From Olleya namhaensis (GTDB lineage: Bacteria > Bacteroidota > Bacteroidia > Flavobacteriales > Flavobacteriaceae): a DNA stretch of 64,000 nucleotides. The notes beneath the pieces are model-generated. The model saw nothing but the letters and a program-made list of their open reading frames with translations, did not search any database and was not told the origin of the DNA. The translations under genes were made by a program, and so were the position numbers. Location: the NCBI RefSeq assembly GCF_900114005.1, contig NZ_FORM01000001.1, positions 434,001 to 498,000 of the forward strand, read 5' to 3'. Shown here one piece after another: positions 27,389 to 37,030 of the stretch (the stretch's first letter is position 1; each line of letters starts with the position of its first letter).

Positions 27389-28891
27389 TTATACTAAAAC
27401 TGAAGCTGCTGTCTTAACGTCTGATTTTATAATCTTCATTGCTGTCATCGCAGCTCTTAATCGTTTTCCAACTGCTTCGATTGGATGATTTCTAATCGCA
27501 TCGTTTACTGCTATTAATTCGATGTTATCAACTCCCGTTGTTGCAGAAAATGATTTACCAATTATATCTGTTTTAACCGTTTTCATAAAATCAGTTAATA
27601 GCGGTTTACAAGCATGGTCAAATAAATAACATCCGTATTCTGCAGTATCCGAAATGACTCTGTTCATTTCAAATAATTTTTTTCTAGCAATTGTATTCGC
27701 TATTAATGGCAACTCATGAAGCGACTCGTAATACGCAGAATCTTCAATAATCCCAGCACTTACCATAGTTTCGTAAGCTAATTCTACACCAGACTTTACA
27801 AATGCTACTAATAACGTACCGTGATCAAAATACTCTTGCTCAGAAATGTGATCTGGTGTTAATGCTGTTTTCTCAAAAGCAGTTTCGCCTGTTGCAGCTC
27901 TCCATTTTAAAAGATTTACATCATCATTTGCCCAATCTTCCATCATTGTTTCTGAGAAATGACCAGAGATAATATCATCCATATGCTTTTCAAACAAAGG
28001 ACGCATGATATCTTTTAATTCTTCAGATAATTGGTATGCTTTTACTTTTGCTGGATTAGACAAACGGTCCATCATGTTTGTAATTCCACCATGTTTTAAC
28101 GCTTCAGTAATTGTTTCCCAACCAAACTGGATTAATTTTCCAGCATAACCAGGTTCAATACCTTCTGCAACCATTTTATCGAATGATAAAATAGCACCTG
28201 TTTGAAGTAAACCACATAAGATAGTTTGCTCTCCCATTAAATCACTTTTTACCTCAGCAACAAAAGACGATTCTAACACACCTGCACGATGCCCTCCAGT
28301 AGCAGCAGCATAAGCTTTTGCCTGAGCCCAACCTTTATTTTCTGGATCGTTTTCTGGATGCACAGCAATTAATGTTGGCACACCAAAACCACGTTTATAT
28401 TCTTCTCTAACCTCTGTTCCTGGACACTTTGGAGCGACCATAATAACAGTAATATCCTCTCTTACCTGAGTCCCTTCTTCAACAATATTAAATCCGTGAG
28501 AATAACTTAATGTCGCGCCTTTTTTCATTAAAGGCATTATCGCTTTTACTACGTTTGTATGTTGCTTATCTGGTGTTAAATTCAATACTAAATCTGCAGT
28601 AGGAATTAACTCGTCATAAGTCCCAACAGTAAATCCGTTAGAATTTGCGTTTTTAAAAGACTCGCGTTGCTCATCAATTGCAACCTGTCTTAATGTGTAC
28701 GAAATATCTAAACCAGAATCTCTCATGTTTAAACCTTGGTTTAAACCTTGTGCGCCGCAACCAACAATTACAATTTTTTTCCCTTTTAATGCATTTACAC
28801 CATCTTCAAACTCTGAAGCATCCATGAATCTACATTTACCTAATTGATCTAATTGATTTCTTAATGATAATGTGTTAAAGTAATTTGACAT
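27389..28891 (-). CDS. ilvC: Ketol-acid reductoisomerase, class II (long form)
   Basis: Rearranges and reduces acetolactate to dihydroxyisovalerate (NADPH, Mg2+). The N-terminal Rossmann fold has [19 protein letters not shown]. Two knotted C-terminal repeats follow, as expected for the 490-500 residue class II enzymes found in plants, E. coli and Bacteroidota. Metal residues lie in [11 protein letters not shown] near residue 217. Length 500 is normal. Starts 12 bp after ilvN. Confidence 0.96.
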   Translation of the reverse strand: MSNYFNTLSLRNQLDQLGKCRFMDASEFEDGVNALKGKKIVIVGCGAQGLNQGLNMRDSGLDISYTLRQVAIDEQRESFKNANSNGFTVGTYDELIPTADLVLNLTPDKQHTNVVKAIMPLMKKGATLSYSHGFNIVEEGTQVREDITVIMVAPKCPGTEVREEYKRGFGVPTLIAVHPENDPENKGWAQAKAYAAATGGHRAGVLESSFVAEVKSDLMGEQTILCGLLQTGAILSFDKMVAEGIEPGYAGKLIQFGWETITEALKHGGITNMMDRLSNPAKVKAYQLSEELKDIMRPLFEKHMDDIISGHFSETMMEDWANDDVNLLKWRAATGETAFEKTALTPDHISEQEYFDHGTLLVAFVKSGVELAYETMVSAGIIEDSAYYESLHELPLIANTIARKKLFEMNRVISDTAEYGCYLFDHACKPLLTDFMKTVKTDIIGKSFSATTGVDNIELIAVNDAIRNHPIEAVGKRLRAAMTAMKIIKSDVKTAASVLV

Positions 28892-28903
28892 TGTCTTGTT
28901 TTT

Positions 28904-29434
28904 TTAATGTTGGAATGCTTCTAGCATTGTTGATATTTTCATTTCTTCTTTAGATACTGCAATACGTCCTGAACGTGTAAATTGCATGATTCCAAAAGCA
29001 CTTAACTCTCTATGTAGTAATTCGATTTCTTCTTTACGTCCTGATTTTTCAATCACAAAAAAATCGCGATTTACCGTTACAATTCTTGCGTTGCTTTCTT
29101 TGATTATATTCTGAATTGAACGCTCGTCAAATAACAAAGCTGATCTCATTTTAAAGATGCAAGACTCTTGGTAAATAATCTCATCTTCTGTATGATAATA
29201 GGCTTTAATAACCTCGACTTGCTTTTCTATCTGACCAATAATTTTCTTGATATTATCTTCGGACATATTTACTACTATAGTAAATCTAGACACGCCCTCA
29301 ATTTCTGAAGGAGACGTGTTTAAGCTCTCTATATTAATATGTCTTCTTTGGAATATTGCTGAAATCCTATTCAACAACCCTATATTGTTTTCAGTATAAA
29401 CAGATACTGTATATAATTGTTTTTCTGTGCTCAT
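28904..29434 (-). CDS. ilvN: Acetolactate synthase, regulatory small subunit
   Basis: ACT-domain subunit that activates IlvB and carries valine sensitivity. YTVSVYTENNIGLLNRISAI at residue 8 begins the ACT domain, with IESLNTSPSEIEG after it. The C-terminal domain runs from about residue 85. 176 residues fits the IlvH/IlvN family. A gap of 1 bp separates it from ilvB, which indicates stoichiometric co-expression. Confidence 0.93.
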   Translation of the reverse strand: MSTEKQLYTVSVYTENNIGLLNRISAIFQRRHINIESLNTSPSEIEGVSRFTIVVNMSEDNIKKIIGQIEKQVEVIKAYYHTEDEIIYQESCIFKMRSALLFDERSIQNIIKESNARIVTVNRDFFVIEKSGRKEEIELLHRELSAFGIMQFTRSGRIAVSKEEMKISTMLEAFQH

Positions 29435-29435
29435 A

Positions 29436-31169
29436 TTACTCTAATCTTACGTCTGAAACTGATGCTCCTGTTGGTATCATTGGGAATACATTTCCTTCTT
29501 TTTCTACACAAACTTCTAAAAAATAAGGCCCATCGGTGCTTATCATTTTAGCAACTGCGTCCCTTAAATCTTCTCGTTTTGTTACTTTCTCTGCTGGTAT
29601 AGAATAACCTTTAGCAATAGCAACAAAGTCTGGATTTGTCATTTCGGTTGAGGCATAACGTTTATCAAAAAACAGTTGTTGCCACTGTCTAACCATACCT
29701 AAAAACTCATTATTTAAAACCACTATTTTAACACCTGCTTTTTGCTGAAAAATAGTACCTAATTCTTGAATGGTCATTTGATAACCACCATCTCCTGAGA
29801 TTGAAATTACCTCACGATCCGGAGCTGCCATTTTTGCTCCAATTGCAGCAGGTAAGCCAAAGCCCATTGTCCCTAAGCCTCCGGATGTAATGTTACTTCT
29901 GGTTTTGTTGAAATTAGCATATCTACAAGCAATCATTTGATGCTGACCAACGTCTGTCACAATGGCTGCATCACCTTTAGTTTGACTATTAATTTCTTTT
30001 AACACCTCTGCCATCGTTAATCCTTCCTTTGTAGGATATAAGTCATGTTTTATTACTTTTTCATATTCAATAGCATATAAATCCTTGAATTTTTGATGCC
30101 ATTCTGGATATGTTTTTTCTTCTAAAAGCGGTAATAAGGCAGCTAAACTTTCTTTAGAATCACCTAAAACAGCTACTTCTGTTTTTACATTTTTATCTAT
30201 TTCGGCAGGATCAATTTCAAAATGAATCACTTTTGCCTGTTTAGCATACGTAGATAAACTTCCGGTTACACGATCGTCAAATCGCATTCCGATTGCAATT
30301 AACACATCACAGTCGTTAGTTAACACATTTGGCGCATAATTACCGTGCATACCAACCATACCAATGTTTAAAGGATGAGCGGTGGGAATTGCTCCTGCGC
30401 CTAAAATAGTCCAAGCCGAAGGGATTCCTGCTTTTTCTACTACAGCTTTAAATTCGGCTTCAGCCTGACCTAAAGACACGCCTTGCCCCCAAACAATCAT
30501 TGGTTTTTTTGCTGCATTAATTAATTTAGCAGCAGCTTCAACTGAAGCTATATTTAATTCTGGAACAGGAATATAACTTCTGACCCCTTTACATTTTTCG
30601 TATTTAAAATCGAACTCTTCAAACTGAGCATCCTTTGTAATATCTATCAAAACAGGTCCTGGACGTCCACTTCTTGCAATATAAAAGGCTTTAGCCATTG
30701 CTTCTGGAATCTGAGAGGCTTTGGTAACCTGACAATTCCATTTTGTAACTGGAGTAGATATACCCACGATATCCGTCTCCTGAAACGCATCACTACCTAA
30801 TAAATGCGAAGCTACTTGACCGGTAATACAGACCATTGGTGTGCTATCTATTTGTGCATCTGCGATACCTGTAATTAAGTTTGTAGCTCCTGGTCCCGAC
30901 GTTGCAATTGCAACACCAACTTTACCAGAAATACGCGCATAACCTTGTGCTGAATGTGTTGCACCTTGCTCATGTCGTGTTAATACATGATGAATTTTGT
31001 CCTGGTATTTATAAAGCTCATCATAAACAGGCATGATTGCCCCTCCAGGATAACCGTAAAGGATATCAACCCCTTCAGCTAACAAACATCTGATAACTGC
31101 TTCACTACCAGAAATACGCTCTGTAGTTTGCGTTGTGTTTGTTTCTTTTTTTATTGTTTTTGTATCCAT
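29436..31169 (-). CDS. ilvB: Acetolactate synthase, catalytic large subunit
   Basis: TPP-dependent carboligase for acetolactate and acetohydroxybutyrate. The catalytic glutamate lies in LTRHEQGATHSAQGYAR, and the TPP motif GDGGYQMTIQELGT...NNEFLGMVRQWQ is complete near the C-terminal third. 577 residues is the usual size. The N-terminal polar stretch (DTKTIKKETNTTQTTER) precedes the fold. It follows ilvD by 111 bp. Confidence 0.95.
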   Translation of the reverse strand: MDTKTIKKETNTTQTTERISGSEAVIRCLLAEGVDILYGYPGGAIMPVYDELYKYQDKIHHVLTRHEQGATHSAQGYARISGKVGVAIATSGPGATNLITGIADAQIDSTPMVCITGQVASHLLGSDAFQETDIVGISTPVTKWNCQVTKASQIPEAMAKAFYIARSGRPGPVLIDITKDAQFEEFDFKYEKCKGVRSYIPVPELNIASVEAAAKLINAAKKPMIVWGQGVSLGQAEAEFKAVVEKAGIPSAWTILGAGAIPTAHPLNIGMVGMHGNYAPNVLTNDCDVLIAIGMRFDDRVTGSLSTYAKQAKVIHFEIDPAEIDKNVKTEVAVLGDSKESLAALLPLLEEKTYPEWHQKFKDLYAIEYEKVIKHDLYPTKEGLTMAEVLKEINSQTKGDAAIVTDVGQHQMIACRYANFNKTRSNITSGGLGTMGFGLPAAIGAKMAAPDREVISISGDGGYQMTIQELGTIFQQKAGVKIVVLNNEFLGMVRQWQQLFFDKRYASTEMTNPDFVAIAKGYSIPAEKVTKREDLRDAVAKMISTDGPYFLEVCVEKEGNVFPMIPTGASVSDVRLE

Positions 31170-31204
31170 ATTAATCTTGTTAGGATCATTATATTTTTCT
31201 ATAC

Positions 31205-31262
31205 AGAGACTCTTCGATACTTAATCTGCGCTAAACACAGGCTTACTCAGAGTGACATCTTG
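31205..31262. repeat. Degenerate REP-like element between ilvD and ilvB
   Basis: CTTCGATACTTAATCTGCGC with ACTCAGAGTGACATC resembles a split family A element. Confidence 0.45.
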
Positions 31263-31280
31263 TTTTCAATTGTGTTCTAT

Positions 31281-32957
31281 CTAAAACTCGTCAGTCACAC
31301 ATCCTTTTGATGCAGACGAAACGGTTTTAGCATATTTATACAACACCCCTCTTTTAAATTTTAAATCTGGTGCTTTCCATGATTGTCTTCTTTTTTGTAA
31401 TTCTTCTTCTGAAACTTCCAAAACAATACTGTTTGTTTCTGCATCGATAGTAATCATATCGCCATCTTTTACAAAAGCGATAGTTCCACCTTCTTGTGCT
31501 TCAGGCGTAATATGTCCAACAACAAAACCATGTGTCCCTCCAGAAAAACGTCCATCTGTAATTAATGCCACATCTTTACCCAAACCTGCTCCCATAATTG
31601 CAGCAGTTGGTTTTAACATTTCTGGCATTCCTGGACCTCCTTTTGGACCTTCGTATCTTATGACGACAACGTCTCCTTTTTCTACTAACCCATCTCTTAT
31701 TCCATCATTTGCAGCATATTCGCCTTCAAATACTTTGGCTTTACCAATAAAACTTAGGCCTTCTTTTCCTGTGATTTTAGCAACACTTCCTTCCGTTGCT
31801 AGATTACCATAAAGCATACGTAAATGTCCAGAGATTTTAATAGGTTTTTCGATTGGTTTTATAACGTCTTGACCTTCTTTTAAGTCAGCAACATCTAATA
31901 AGTTTTCTGCAATTGTTTTTCCTGTAACGGTTAAACAATCTCCATGAATTAAACCTTTCTTTAAAAGGTATTTTAATACTGCAGGAATTCCGCCAACAGC
32001 GTGTACATCTTCCATTAAGTATTTTCCGCTAGGTTTTAAATCTGCTAAAAATGGTGTAGTATCACTTATTTTTTGAAAATCTTTTAAAGTGAAATCAATA
32101 TCTGCAGCTCTTGCAATTGCTAAAAAGTGAAGCACTGCATTTGTAGAACCTCCTAAAATAGTAACTAATCTAACCGCGTTTTCAAGAGATTTACGAGTAA
32201 TAATATCTGATGGCTTGATGTCTTTTTCTAACAACACACGCATCGCTTCTCCTGCTTTTACAGATTCGGCTTTTTTAGCATCGCTTAATGCTGGGTTAGA
32301 CGAGTTAAAAGGCAAGGTCATCCCTAAAGCTTCAATAGCCGAAGCCATTGTGTTTGCGGTGTACATCCCACCACAAGCTCCTGCTCCAGGACACGCTTTT
32401 TCAACAATGCTTTGGTATTCCGTCTCTTCCATAGTTCCGGCAACCTTACTTCCCCAAGCTTCAAAAGCAGAGACGACATCTAGTTTTTGTCCGTTATGAC
32501 AACCAGAATCTATTGTACCACCGTATACTAAAATACTTGGGCGATTTAATCTAATCATTGCAATTAATGCACCTGGCATATTCTTATCGCAACCGACAAC
32601 TGTAATTAAACCATCATAACTCATTGCTTGTACTACAGTTTCCATAGAATCTGCAATAATATCTCGAGATGGTAATGAGTAGCGCATACCTGGTGTCCCC
32701 ATAGAAATACCGTCACTAACACCGATAGTATTAAAAATAAGACCAATAATGTCTTCGTTTTTAGTCCCTTCTTTTGTCAATTTTGCTAAATCATTTAAAT
32801 GCATATTACAAGGATTACCTTCGTAACCTGTGCTTGCAATACCAATGATTGGCTTAAAAAAATCTTCTTTAGTTAATCCAATAGCGTGCAACATAGCTTG
32901 AGCAGCTGGCTGCGTTGGATCTTGAGTGACTGTTTTACTGTATTTGTTTAATTCCAT
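31281..32957 (-). CDS. ilvD: Dihydroxy-acid dehydratase
   Basis: Fe-S dehydratase that forms the 2-oxo acid precursors of valine and isoleucine. Cluster cysteines appear in [30 protein letters not shown] and, C-terminal, in the [11 protein letters not shown] domain region. 558 residues matches the family. First gene of ilvDBNCA. Its upstream gap of 223 bp contains no leader peptide but does contain a strong inverted repeat (33015-33039). Confidence 0.96.
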   Translation of the reverse strand: MELNKYSKTVTQDPTQPAAQAMLHAIGLTKEDFFKPIIGIASTGYEGNPCNMHLNDLAKLTKEGTKNEDIIGLIFNTIGVSDGISMGTPGMRYSLPSRDIIADSMETVVQAMSYDGLITVVGCDKNMPGALIAMIRLNRPSILVYGGTIDSGCHNGQKLDVVSAFEAWGSKVAGTMEETEYQSIVEKACPGAGACGGMYTANTMASAIEALGMTLPFNSSNPALSDAKKAESVKAGEAMRVLLEKDIKPSDIITRKSLENAVRLVTILGGSTNAVLHFLAIARAADIDFTLKDFQKISDTTPFLADLKPSGKYLMEDVHAVGGIPAVLKYLLKKGLIHGDCLTVTGKTIAENLLDVADLKEGQDVIKPIEKPIKISGHLRMLYGNLATEGSVAKITGKEGLSFIGKAKVFEGEYAANDGIRDGLVEKGDVVVIRYEGPKGGPGMPEMLKPTAAIMGAGLGKDVALITDGRFSGGTHGFVVGHITPEAQEGGTIAFVKDGDMITIDAETNSIVLEVSEEELQKRRQSWKAPDLKFKRGVLYKYAKTVSSASKGCVTDEF

Positions 32958-33014
32958 TTATGGTCTACTTCTATTTAAATAATAATCTAAAGTAGAGGTT
33001 TGACCTTTTATAGC

Positions 33015-33039
33015 TAGTCTGTTTTTAAAATACAGACTA
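33015..33039 (-). promoter_or_regulatory. Inverted repeat in the ilvD upstream region
   Basis: TAGTCTGT / ACAGACTA, 8-bp arms around a 9-bp AT loop, about 60-80 bp before the ilvD start. No T tract follows on the sense strand, so it is not an intrinsic terminator. It could be an operator or a 5' UTR fold. Confidence 0.4.
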
Positions 33040-33180
33040 AATTCAGGTTACGAAATAACAGATTAATTAATTGATAATCAACACTTTAAACAGTGTTTAT
33101 TATGACACCCAAGATGTTTAATTTTATTCAATTTCTATAAAAAAGTATTTATAGATCTTGAGGATAATAAAAAAAATGAA

Positions 33181-34401
33181 TTAATTGCTTAATAAAACCT
33201 TTTTTTCGAGTGTTACAGTTAATTGCTTTGTATCCCTTTGGATGACAAGTTTAACCTTGTCAGGACGATTAGTACTTAGAATCTCACACCATTTTTGATC
33301 CGTCACTTTTGCAAAATCTACATCGTTTACACTTAAAATTTTATCATTAATTTTAAGACCTTTTTCTTCCGCTTCTGAATTTTCAGAAATTGAACTGATA
33401 AAAACGGATTCATTTTCAAGTCTAATTCCGTAACCATGACCACTAAATATAATTTGGTCATCTGCTATCTTATTTTCAATAAACCATGCTTTACGATCTT
33501 TCCAACTTAAAACCACTCTGTAATTTTTTAAAAATCCGGCACCGATAGTCCTTGATCCAAATTGCCCAAAAGACATCAGGGTACTTGGTACCTTAAAATC
33601 ACCTGTTTTAAAACTATCAACAATTGCTTTATAAGTAGTTGACGTTTTTATATCTCCGTATACTCCAGCTACAGTACTTCCACCATTAGATTTGACATAT
33701 TTAATATCAGCATTTTCTTCTCTTAGTTTTTTAAAATCGTACGAAAAAAGAGAAATACCACCACCATAACCATAGTCTATCATAGTACTATATAATTTTT
33801 CGTTACCTAAATAAGCTGTTATTGCAGGGGTCCCATCGTAACCAATAAAGATTTTAGCGTGAGGCGTATCCTCAGGAATACTAATAGCGTCAATAGTATT
33901 TGTAAATGTAATCTCGTGCTTTACCATATCTACTTCCCAAACAGCATTCCGCATAAAGTTAGCACCTAAAAAGCCATCTATTCCTGTGCACTTAAAATCT
34001 TTTACTGCTTCAATATCAAGTACAGCTGCTCCGGTATCAAAAAAATTAATTCCATTTAAATTTATAGTATCCATTTTAACAAAATTTAAATTTTTAGAGG
34101 TGTTTCCTAAATCATAAACCTCCTCTTTACCTACAATCTCTAAATTTAATTCCTCTACCATTCTAGGTGAAACTGCAGTAACTGCTCCAGTATCAAATAA
34201 TAAACGGTACGTTTTACCTTTAATTAACACCTTAACAAAAATAGCATTACCGTAAGGCTCATATTTAAATGTTGATTTAAACACTTTATCTTCAATACTA
34301 CCTTTTTTTAGTAGCTTTTTAATATTCTGAGAAGTACATAAAAAAGAAGATAGAAACACTACAAATAAAACAAAAACGAACTTGATACTTTTAAGATACA
34401 T
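33181..34401 (-). CDS. Secreted retropepsin-like aspartic protease with PDZ domain
   Basis: A 406-residue envelope protein. An N-terminal hydrophobic signal (KFVFVLFVVFLSSFLCTSQ) precedes a retropepsin-like fold with the catalytic triad motif DTGAVTAVS (Asp70-Thr71-Gly72) and a matching DYGYGGG segment near residue 210, where the second Asp would be in a two-lobed enzyme. The C-terminus (from about 318, GYGIRLENESVFISSISENS) is a PDZ domain. Similar proteins are common in Bacteroidota, mostly uncharacterised. Substrate unknown. It stands alone between the ilv operon and a tRNA. Confidence 0.82.
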   Translation of the reverse strand: MYLKSIKFVFVLFVVFLSSFLCTSQNIKKLLKKGSIEDKVFKSTFKYEPYGNAIFVKVLIKGKTYRLLFDTGAVTAVSPRMVEELNLEIVGKEEVYDLGNTSKNLNFVKMDTINLNGINFFDTGAAVLDIEAVKDFKCTGIDGFLGANFMRNAVWEVDMVKHEITFTNTIDAISIPEDTPHAKIFIGYDGTPAITAYLGNEKLYSTMIDYGYGGGISLFSYDFKKLREENADIKYVKSNGGSTVAGVYGDIKTSTTYKAIVDSFKTGDFKVPSTLMSFGQFGSRTIGAGFLKNYRVVLSWKDRKAWFIENKIADDQIIFSGHGYGIRLENESVFISSISENSEAEEKGLKINDKILSVNDVDFAKVTDQKWCEILSTNRPDKVKLVIQRDTKQLTVTLEKKVLLSN

Positions 34402-34530
34402 ATGCTAACTAGTGTTTAAATCTAATTGAATATTAATAAAATCACCTGACTTGTAATCAATTAGAGTAATTGTTTGGTATGTAAAAAAAAACATTAAAAA
34501 TGGATAGAAGAAACCCTTTAACATATATAA

Positions 34531-34566
34531 AACAAAAAAACCGATTCAAATTAATGAATCGGTTTT
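34531..34566 (-). terminator. Terminator of the tRNA gene
   Basis: Perfect stem AAAACCGATTCA / TGAATCGGTTTT with a 6-nt loop and a T tract on the minus strand. It starts 2 bp beyond the tRNA 3' end. Confidence 0.9.
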
Positions 34567-34568
34567 GA

Positions 34569-34645
34569 TGGTGGTCCCACCTGGGCTCGAACCAGGGACT
34601 TTCTGATTATGAGTCAGATACTCTAACCAGCTGAGTTATAGGACC
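34569..34645 (-). tRNA. tRNA with CAT anticodon (elongator Met or Ile2)
   Basis: Full cloverleaf of 77 nt on the minus strand: acceptor GGTCCTA/TGGGACC, D-stem ACTC/GAGT, anticodon loop CTCATAA on a TCTGA/TCAGA stem, T-arm CCTGG-TTCGAGC-CCAGG. A73 and a genome-encoded CCA end are present. The CAT anticodon fits elongator Met or a lysidine-modified Ile2. The acceptor pairs C4-G69 and C5-G68 are those recognised by TilS in Ile2 tRNAs, which leans towards Ile2, but the call is not certain. Confidence 0.95.
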
Positions 34646-34701
34646 CGAAATCGGATTGCAATATTACTACTTATTTTAAAGTCTTGCAAACCTTTTTTTA
34701 A

Positions 34702-35103
34702 TTAGTTGTCTTCTTGGCACAACTCTATCAGTACACCGTTTGATGATTTTGGATGTAAAAAAGCGACTAACTTATTGTCTGCGCCCTTTTTAGGTGTTTC
34801 ATTTAGCACAACAAAACCTTCTGATTTTAATCGTAAAATTTCTTTTTTAATATCTGTAACAGCAAAAGCAATGTGATGGATCCCCTCTCCTTTTTTCTCT
34901 AAAAACTTCGCAATTGGACTTTCAGGGGTTGTTGCTTCTAGCAATTCGACCTTATTTGGACCTACTTTAAAAAAAGAAGTGTTTACACCTTCACTCTCTA
35001 CAGATTCAATTTTATAATGAGGTTTGCCAAAAAGCTTCGCAAAAAGGGCATTAGATTCCTCTAAATTTTTGACTGCGATACCTATATGTTCTATTTTTTT
35101 CAT
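34702..35103 (-). CDS. mce: Methylmalonyl-CoA epimerase
   Basis: VOC-fold metalloenzyme interconverting the (R) and (S) forms of methylmalonyl-CoA in propionate metabolism. MKKIEHIGIAVKNLEES begins with the first metal His. GEGIHHIAFAV gives the second, and GVLIELCQE the glutamate ligand. 133 residues is the standard length. It is divergent from rbfA with an 83-bp gap. No mutase genes are in the window. Confidence 0.92.
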   Translation of the reverse strand: MKKIEHIGIAVKNLEESNALFAKLFGKPHYKIESVESEGVNTSFFKVGPNKVELLEATTPESPIAKFLEKKGEGIHHIAFAVTDIKKEILRLKSEGFVVLNETPKKGADNKLVAFLHPKSSNGVLIELCQEDN

Positions 35104-35174
35104 TTTTTATATAATTTAAGGTACAAAAATTGCTTAATTATGCCTTAAAAGTAATATATTCTTGTAATAACAAC

Positions 35175-35182
35175 TATTTTTG
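35175..35182 (+). promoter_or_regulatory. -7 promoter box of rbfA, giving a near-leaderless mRNA
   Basis: TATTTTTG matches TAnnTTTG and is followed by CACC and then the ATG. The predicted start of transcription falls on or next to the start codon. There is no convincing -33 TTG. Confidence 0.5.
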
Positions 35183-35186
35183 CACC

Positions 35187-35582
35187 ATGGAAGAAAGTCA
35201 AAGACAAAAAAAAATAGCTTCGGTTTTACAACGTGACTTAGTAGATATCCTTCAGGGAGCTGCTACACAAGGTGGAATGCGCGGTATAATTATATCTGTA
35301 TCTAAAGTTAGAGTAACTGCAGATTTAACAGATGCTAAGGTTTATTTAAGCATATTCCCTAATAACAAAGCAAAGGTGCTTTTAGAAGGGATTAGAGCTA
35401 ACAAACCAATGATCAGACATGAGCTAGCACAACGTACAAAAAACCAACTACGCAGAATGCCTGTATTAGAGTTTTATGTGGACGACAGTTTAGAGCATAT
35501 TGATAAAATTGAAAAATCACTTAAAGGGGAAGATAACCCAATCCAAAATCCTGATTTATTAGATAATCGTAAAAAAGGATAA
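35187..35582 (+). CDS. rbfA: Ribosome-binding factor A
   Basis: KH-fold 30S maturation factor. The start ATG 35187 gives MEESQRQKKIASVLQRDLVD, the usual RbfA opening; an upstream TTG frame would run through the promoter and is rejected. The core motifs are ISVSKVRVTADLTDAKVYLS and RHELAQRTKNQLRRMPVLEFY. 131 residues. Its stop codon is followed with no gap by the TTG start of a permease gene. Confidence 0.95.
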   Translation: MEESQRQKKIASVLQRDLVDILQGAATQGGMRGIIISVSKVRVTADLTDAKVYLSIFPNNKAKVLLEGIRANKPMIRHELAQRTKNQLRRMPVLEFYVDDSLEHIDKIEKSLKGEDNPIQNPDLLDNRKKG

Positions 35583-36788
35583 TTGAATTTTCCGTTATAC
35601 ATAGCAAAACGCTACATACGCAGTAAAAGCAGTAATAATGCCATTAACTTTATAACAATAATTGCTATTGTTGGTATTGTTTTAGGTGCTGCATCATTGT
35701 TTATTGTATTGTCGGGTTTTGCTGGTTTACGTGATTTTACATTAGAATTTACCAGCATTATCGATCCCGATTTAAAAGTCGAAACCACCATAGGTAAATC
35801 TTTTACTTTAAACGATAATCAAGACAAACAACTACACGCTATTGATGGCGTAGTTAACTTTTCTAGAACAATAGAAGAACGCGTTATTGCCTCTTCAGAG
35901 GGAAACAATCATCCCGCTTACATCAAAGGTGTAGATGAAAACTACAACAAAATAACAGCCATAGACTCCATAATTCCTTATGGTACGTGGCTGTATCAAG
36001 ACACCCCACAAATTGTACTTGGTTGGGCAATATCCAATCGGTTATCAGCTTTTGTAAACGATTACGGAAAAACCATTACCCTATCCGTACCAAAACCAGG
36101 AAAAGGTCAAATAAGCTCGCAAAGTCAAGCCTTAAATCAGGTTAATACCATTAACGTTGGTATTTATGATATTAACGAAGAGCTAAACAATAAATACATT
36201 TTTGCATCTATCGCCACTGCACGTCAGTTATTAAATTACGAGCCTAATCAAATTACCAGCTTAGAATTTAAATTAACAGAAGATGCAGACCAGGATGCTA
36301 TAAAAGATAAAATTAAAACTATAATTGGTCAAAACGTTATTGTCAAAAACAAAGACCAACTTAACGACGCGATATACAAAATGCTAAACACAGAGAATTT
36401 AGCGGTCTATCTAATCTTTACCTTAGTATTAATTATTGCTTTATTTAACGTTATAGGCTCCATTGTCATGATGATTTTGGATAAAAAGAAAACCCTAAGC
36501 ACCCTTTACAACATCGGTGCTACAGTAAAAGACATTAGAAACATCTTTTTTTACCAAGGGATTTTAATGACTATTGTTGGTGGATTTTTAGGACTAGTAA
36601 TTGGTTATATAATCGTGCAATTACAGTCTAGCTTTAACCTGATTATGATCACACCAAGCCTACCTTATCCTGTAGCTATTCACTTTAAAAACTTTGTGAT
36701 AGTCATGCTTACAATCTCTGTTTTAGGGATAATTGCTTCAAAAATTGCAGCCTCTAGAATTACACAAAACTTAGTTAAGACTAGTTAA
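35583..36788 (+). CDS. FtsX/LolCE-type ABC transporter permease
   Basis: Inner-membrane protein of 401 residues. The N-terminal MNFPLYIAKRYIRSKSSNNA is followed by one membrane helix (residues about 24-46), a large periplasmic domain, and three C-terminal helices (about 270-390). This is the MacB/LolC/LolE type of permease. The start is TTG at 35583, supported by the conserved MNFPLYIAKRYI opening and the lack of an alternative; it abuts the rbfA stop directly. The ATPase partner is not adjacent. Lipoprotein export is the likely role, by family resemblance. Confidence 0.85.
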   Translation: MNFPLYIAKRYIRSKSSNNAINFITIIAIVGIVLGAASLFIVLSGFAGLRDFTLEFTSIIDPDLKVETTIGKSFTLNDNQDKQLHAIDGVVNFSRTIEERVIASSEGNNHPAYIKGVDENYNKITAIDSIIPYGTWLYQDTPQIVLGWAISNRLSAFVNDYGKTITLSVPKPGKGQISSQSQALNQVNTINVGIYDINEELNNKYIFASIATARQLLNYEPNQITSLEFKLTEDADQDAIKDKIKTIIGQNVIVKNKDQLNDAIYKMLNTENLAVYLIFTLVLIIALFNVIGSIVMMILDKKKTLSTLYNIGATVKDIRNIFFYQGILMTIVGGFLGLVIGYIIVQLQSSFNLIMITPSLPYPVAIHFKNFVIVMLTISVLGIIASKIAASRITQNLVKTS

Positions 36789-36794
36789 TTTTGG

Positions 36795-36915
36795 CCAAGT
36801 TGCCTTAGCAGGCAAACAGGCTCGCGCAACTCGCTCTCTTCGAGGAGCTCAGACACATTGCTTCATCCTTCTTGCGCTTACTGTTGTGCTTAGTTAGCGC
36901 TTTGCTTAACTAAAT
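36795..36915. repeat. GC-rich hairpin element in the permease-dusB gap
   Basis: Clearly richer in G+C than its surroundings. It contains TTGCCT-TAGC-AGGCAA and TTAGTTAGC/GCTTAACTAA hairpins and a GAGGAGCTC segment. No reading frame. It may be a degenerate dispersed element. Confidence 0.4.
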
Positions 36916-36958
36916 AGATGCATTGTAATTTACAAACCAAACACTTTAGACTACAAAT

Positions 36959-36994
36959 AAAAGCACCTCTCTTTTACTAAAGAGAGGTGCTTTT
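36959..36994. terminator. Bidirectional terminator between the permease and dusB
   Basis: AAAAGCACCTCTCTTT / AAAGAGAGGTGCTTTT, perfect 16-bp arms around TACT. T tracts on both strands serve the convergent genes. Confidence 0.93.
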
Positions 36995-37030
36995 ATAATA
37001 TATATAAATAAGATTTAAAATTCGATTTTA

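Noticed and set aside
32958-33180. Branched-chain leader peptide before ilvD
   Set aside because: No ATG lies on the sense strand in this gap; GTG and TTG frames are short and lack Ile, Val or Leu runs.
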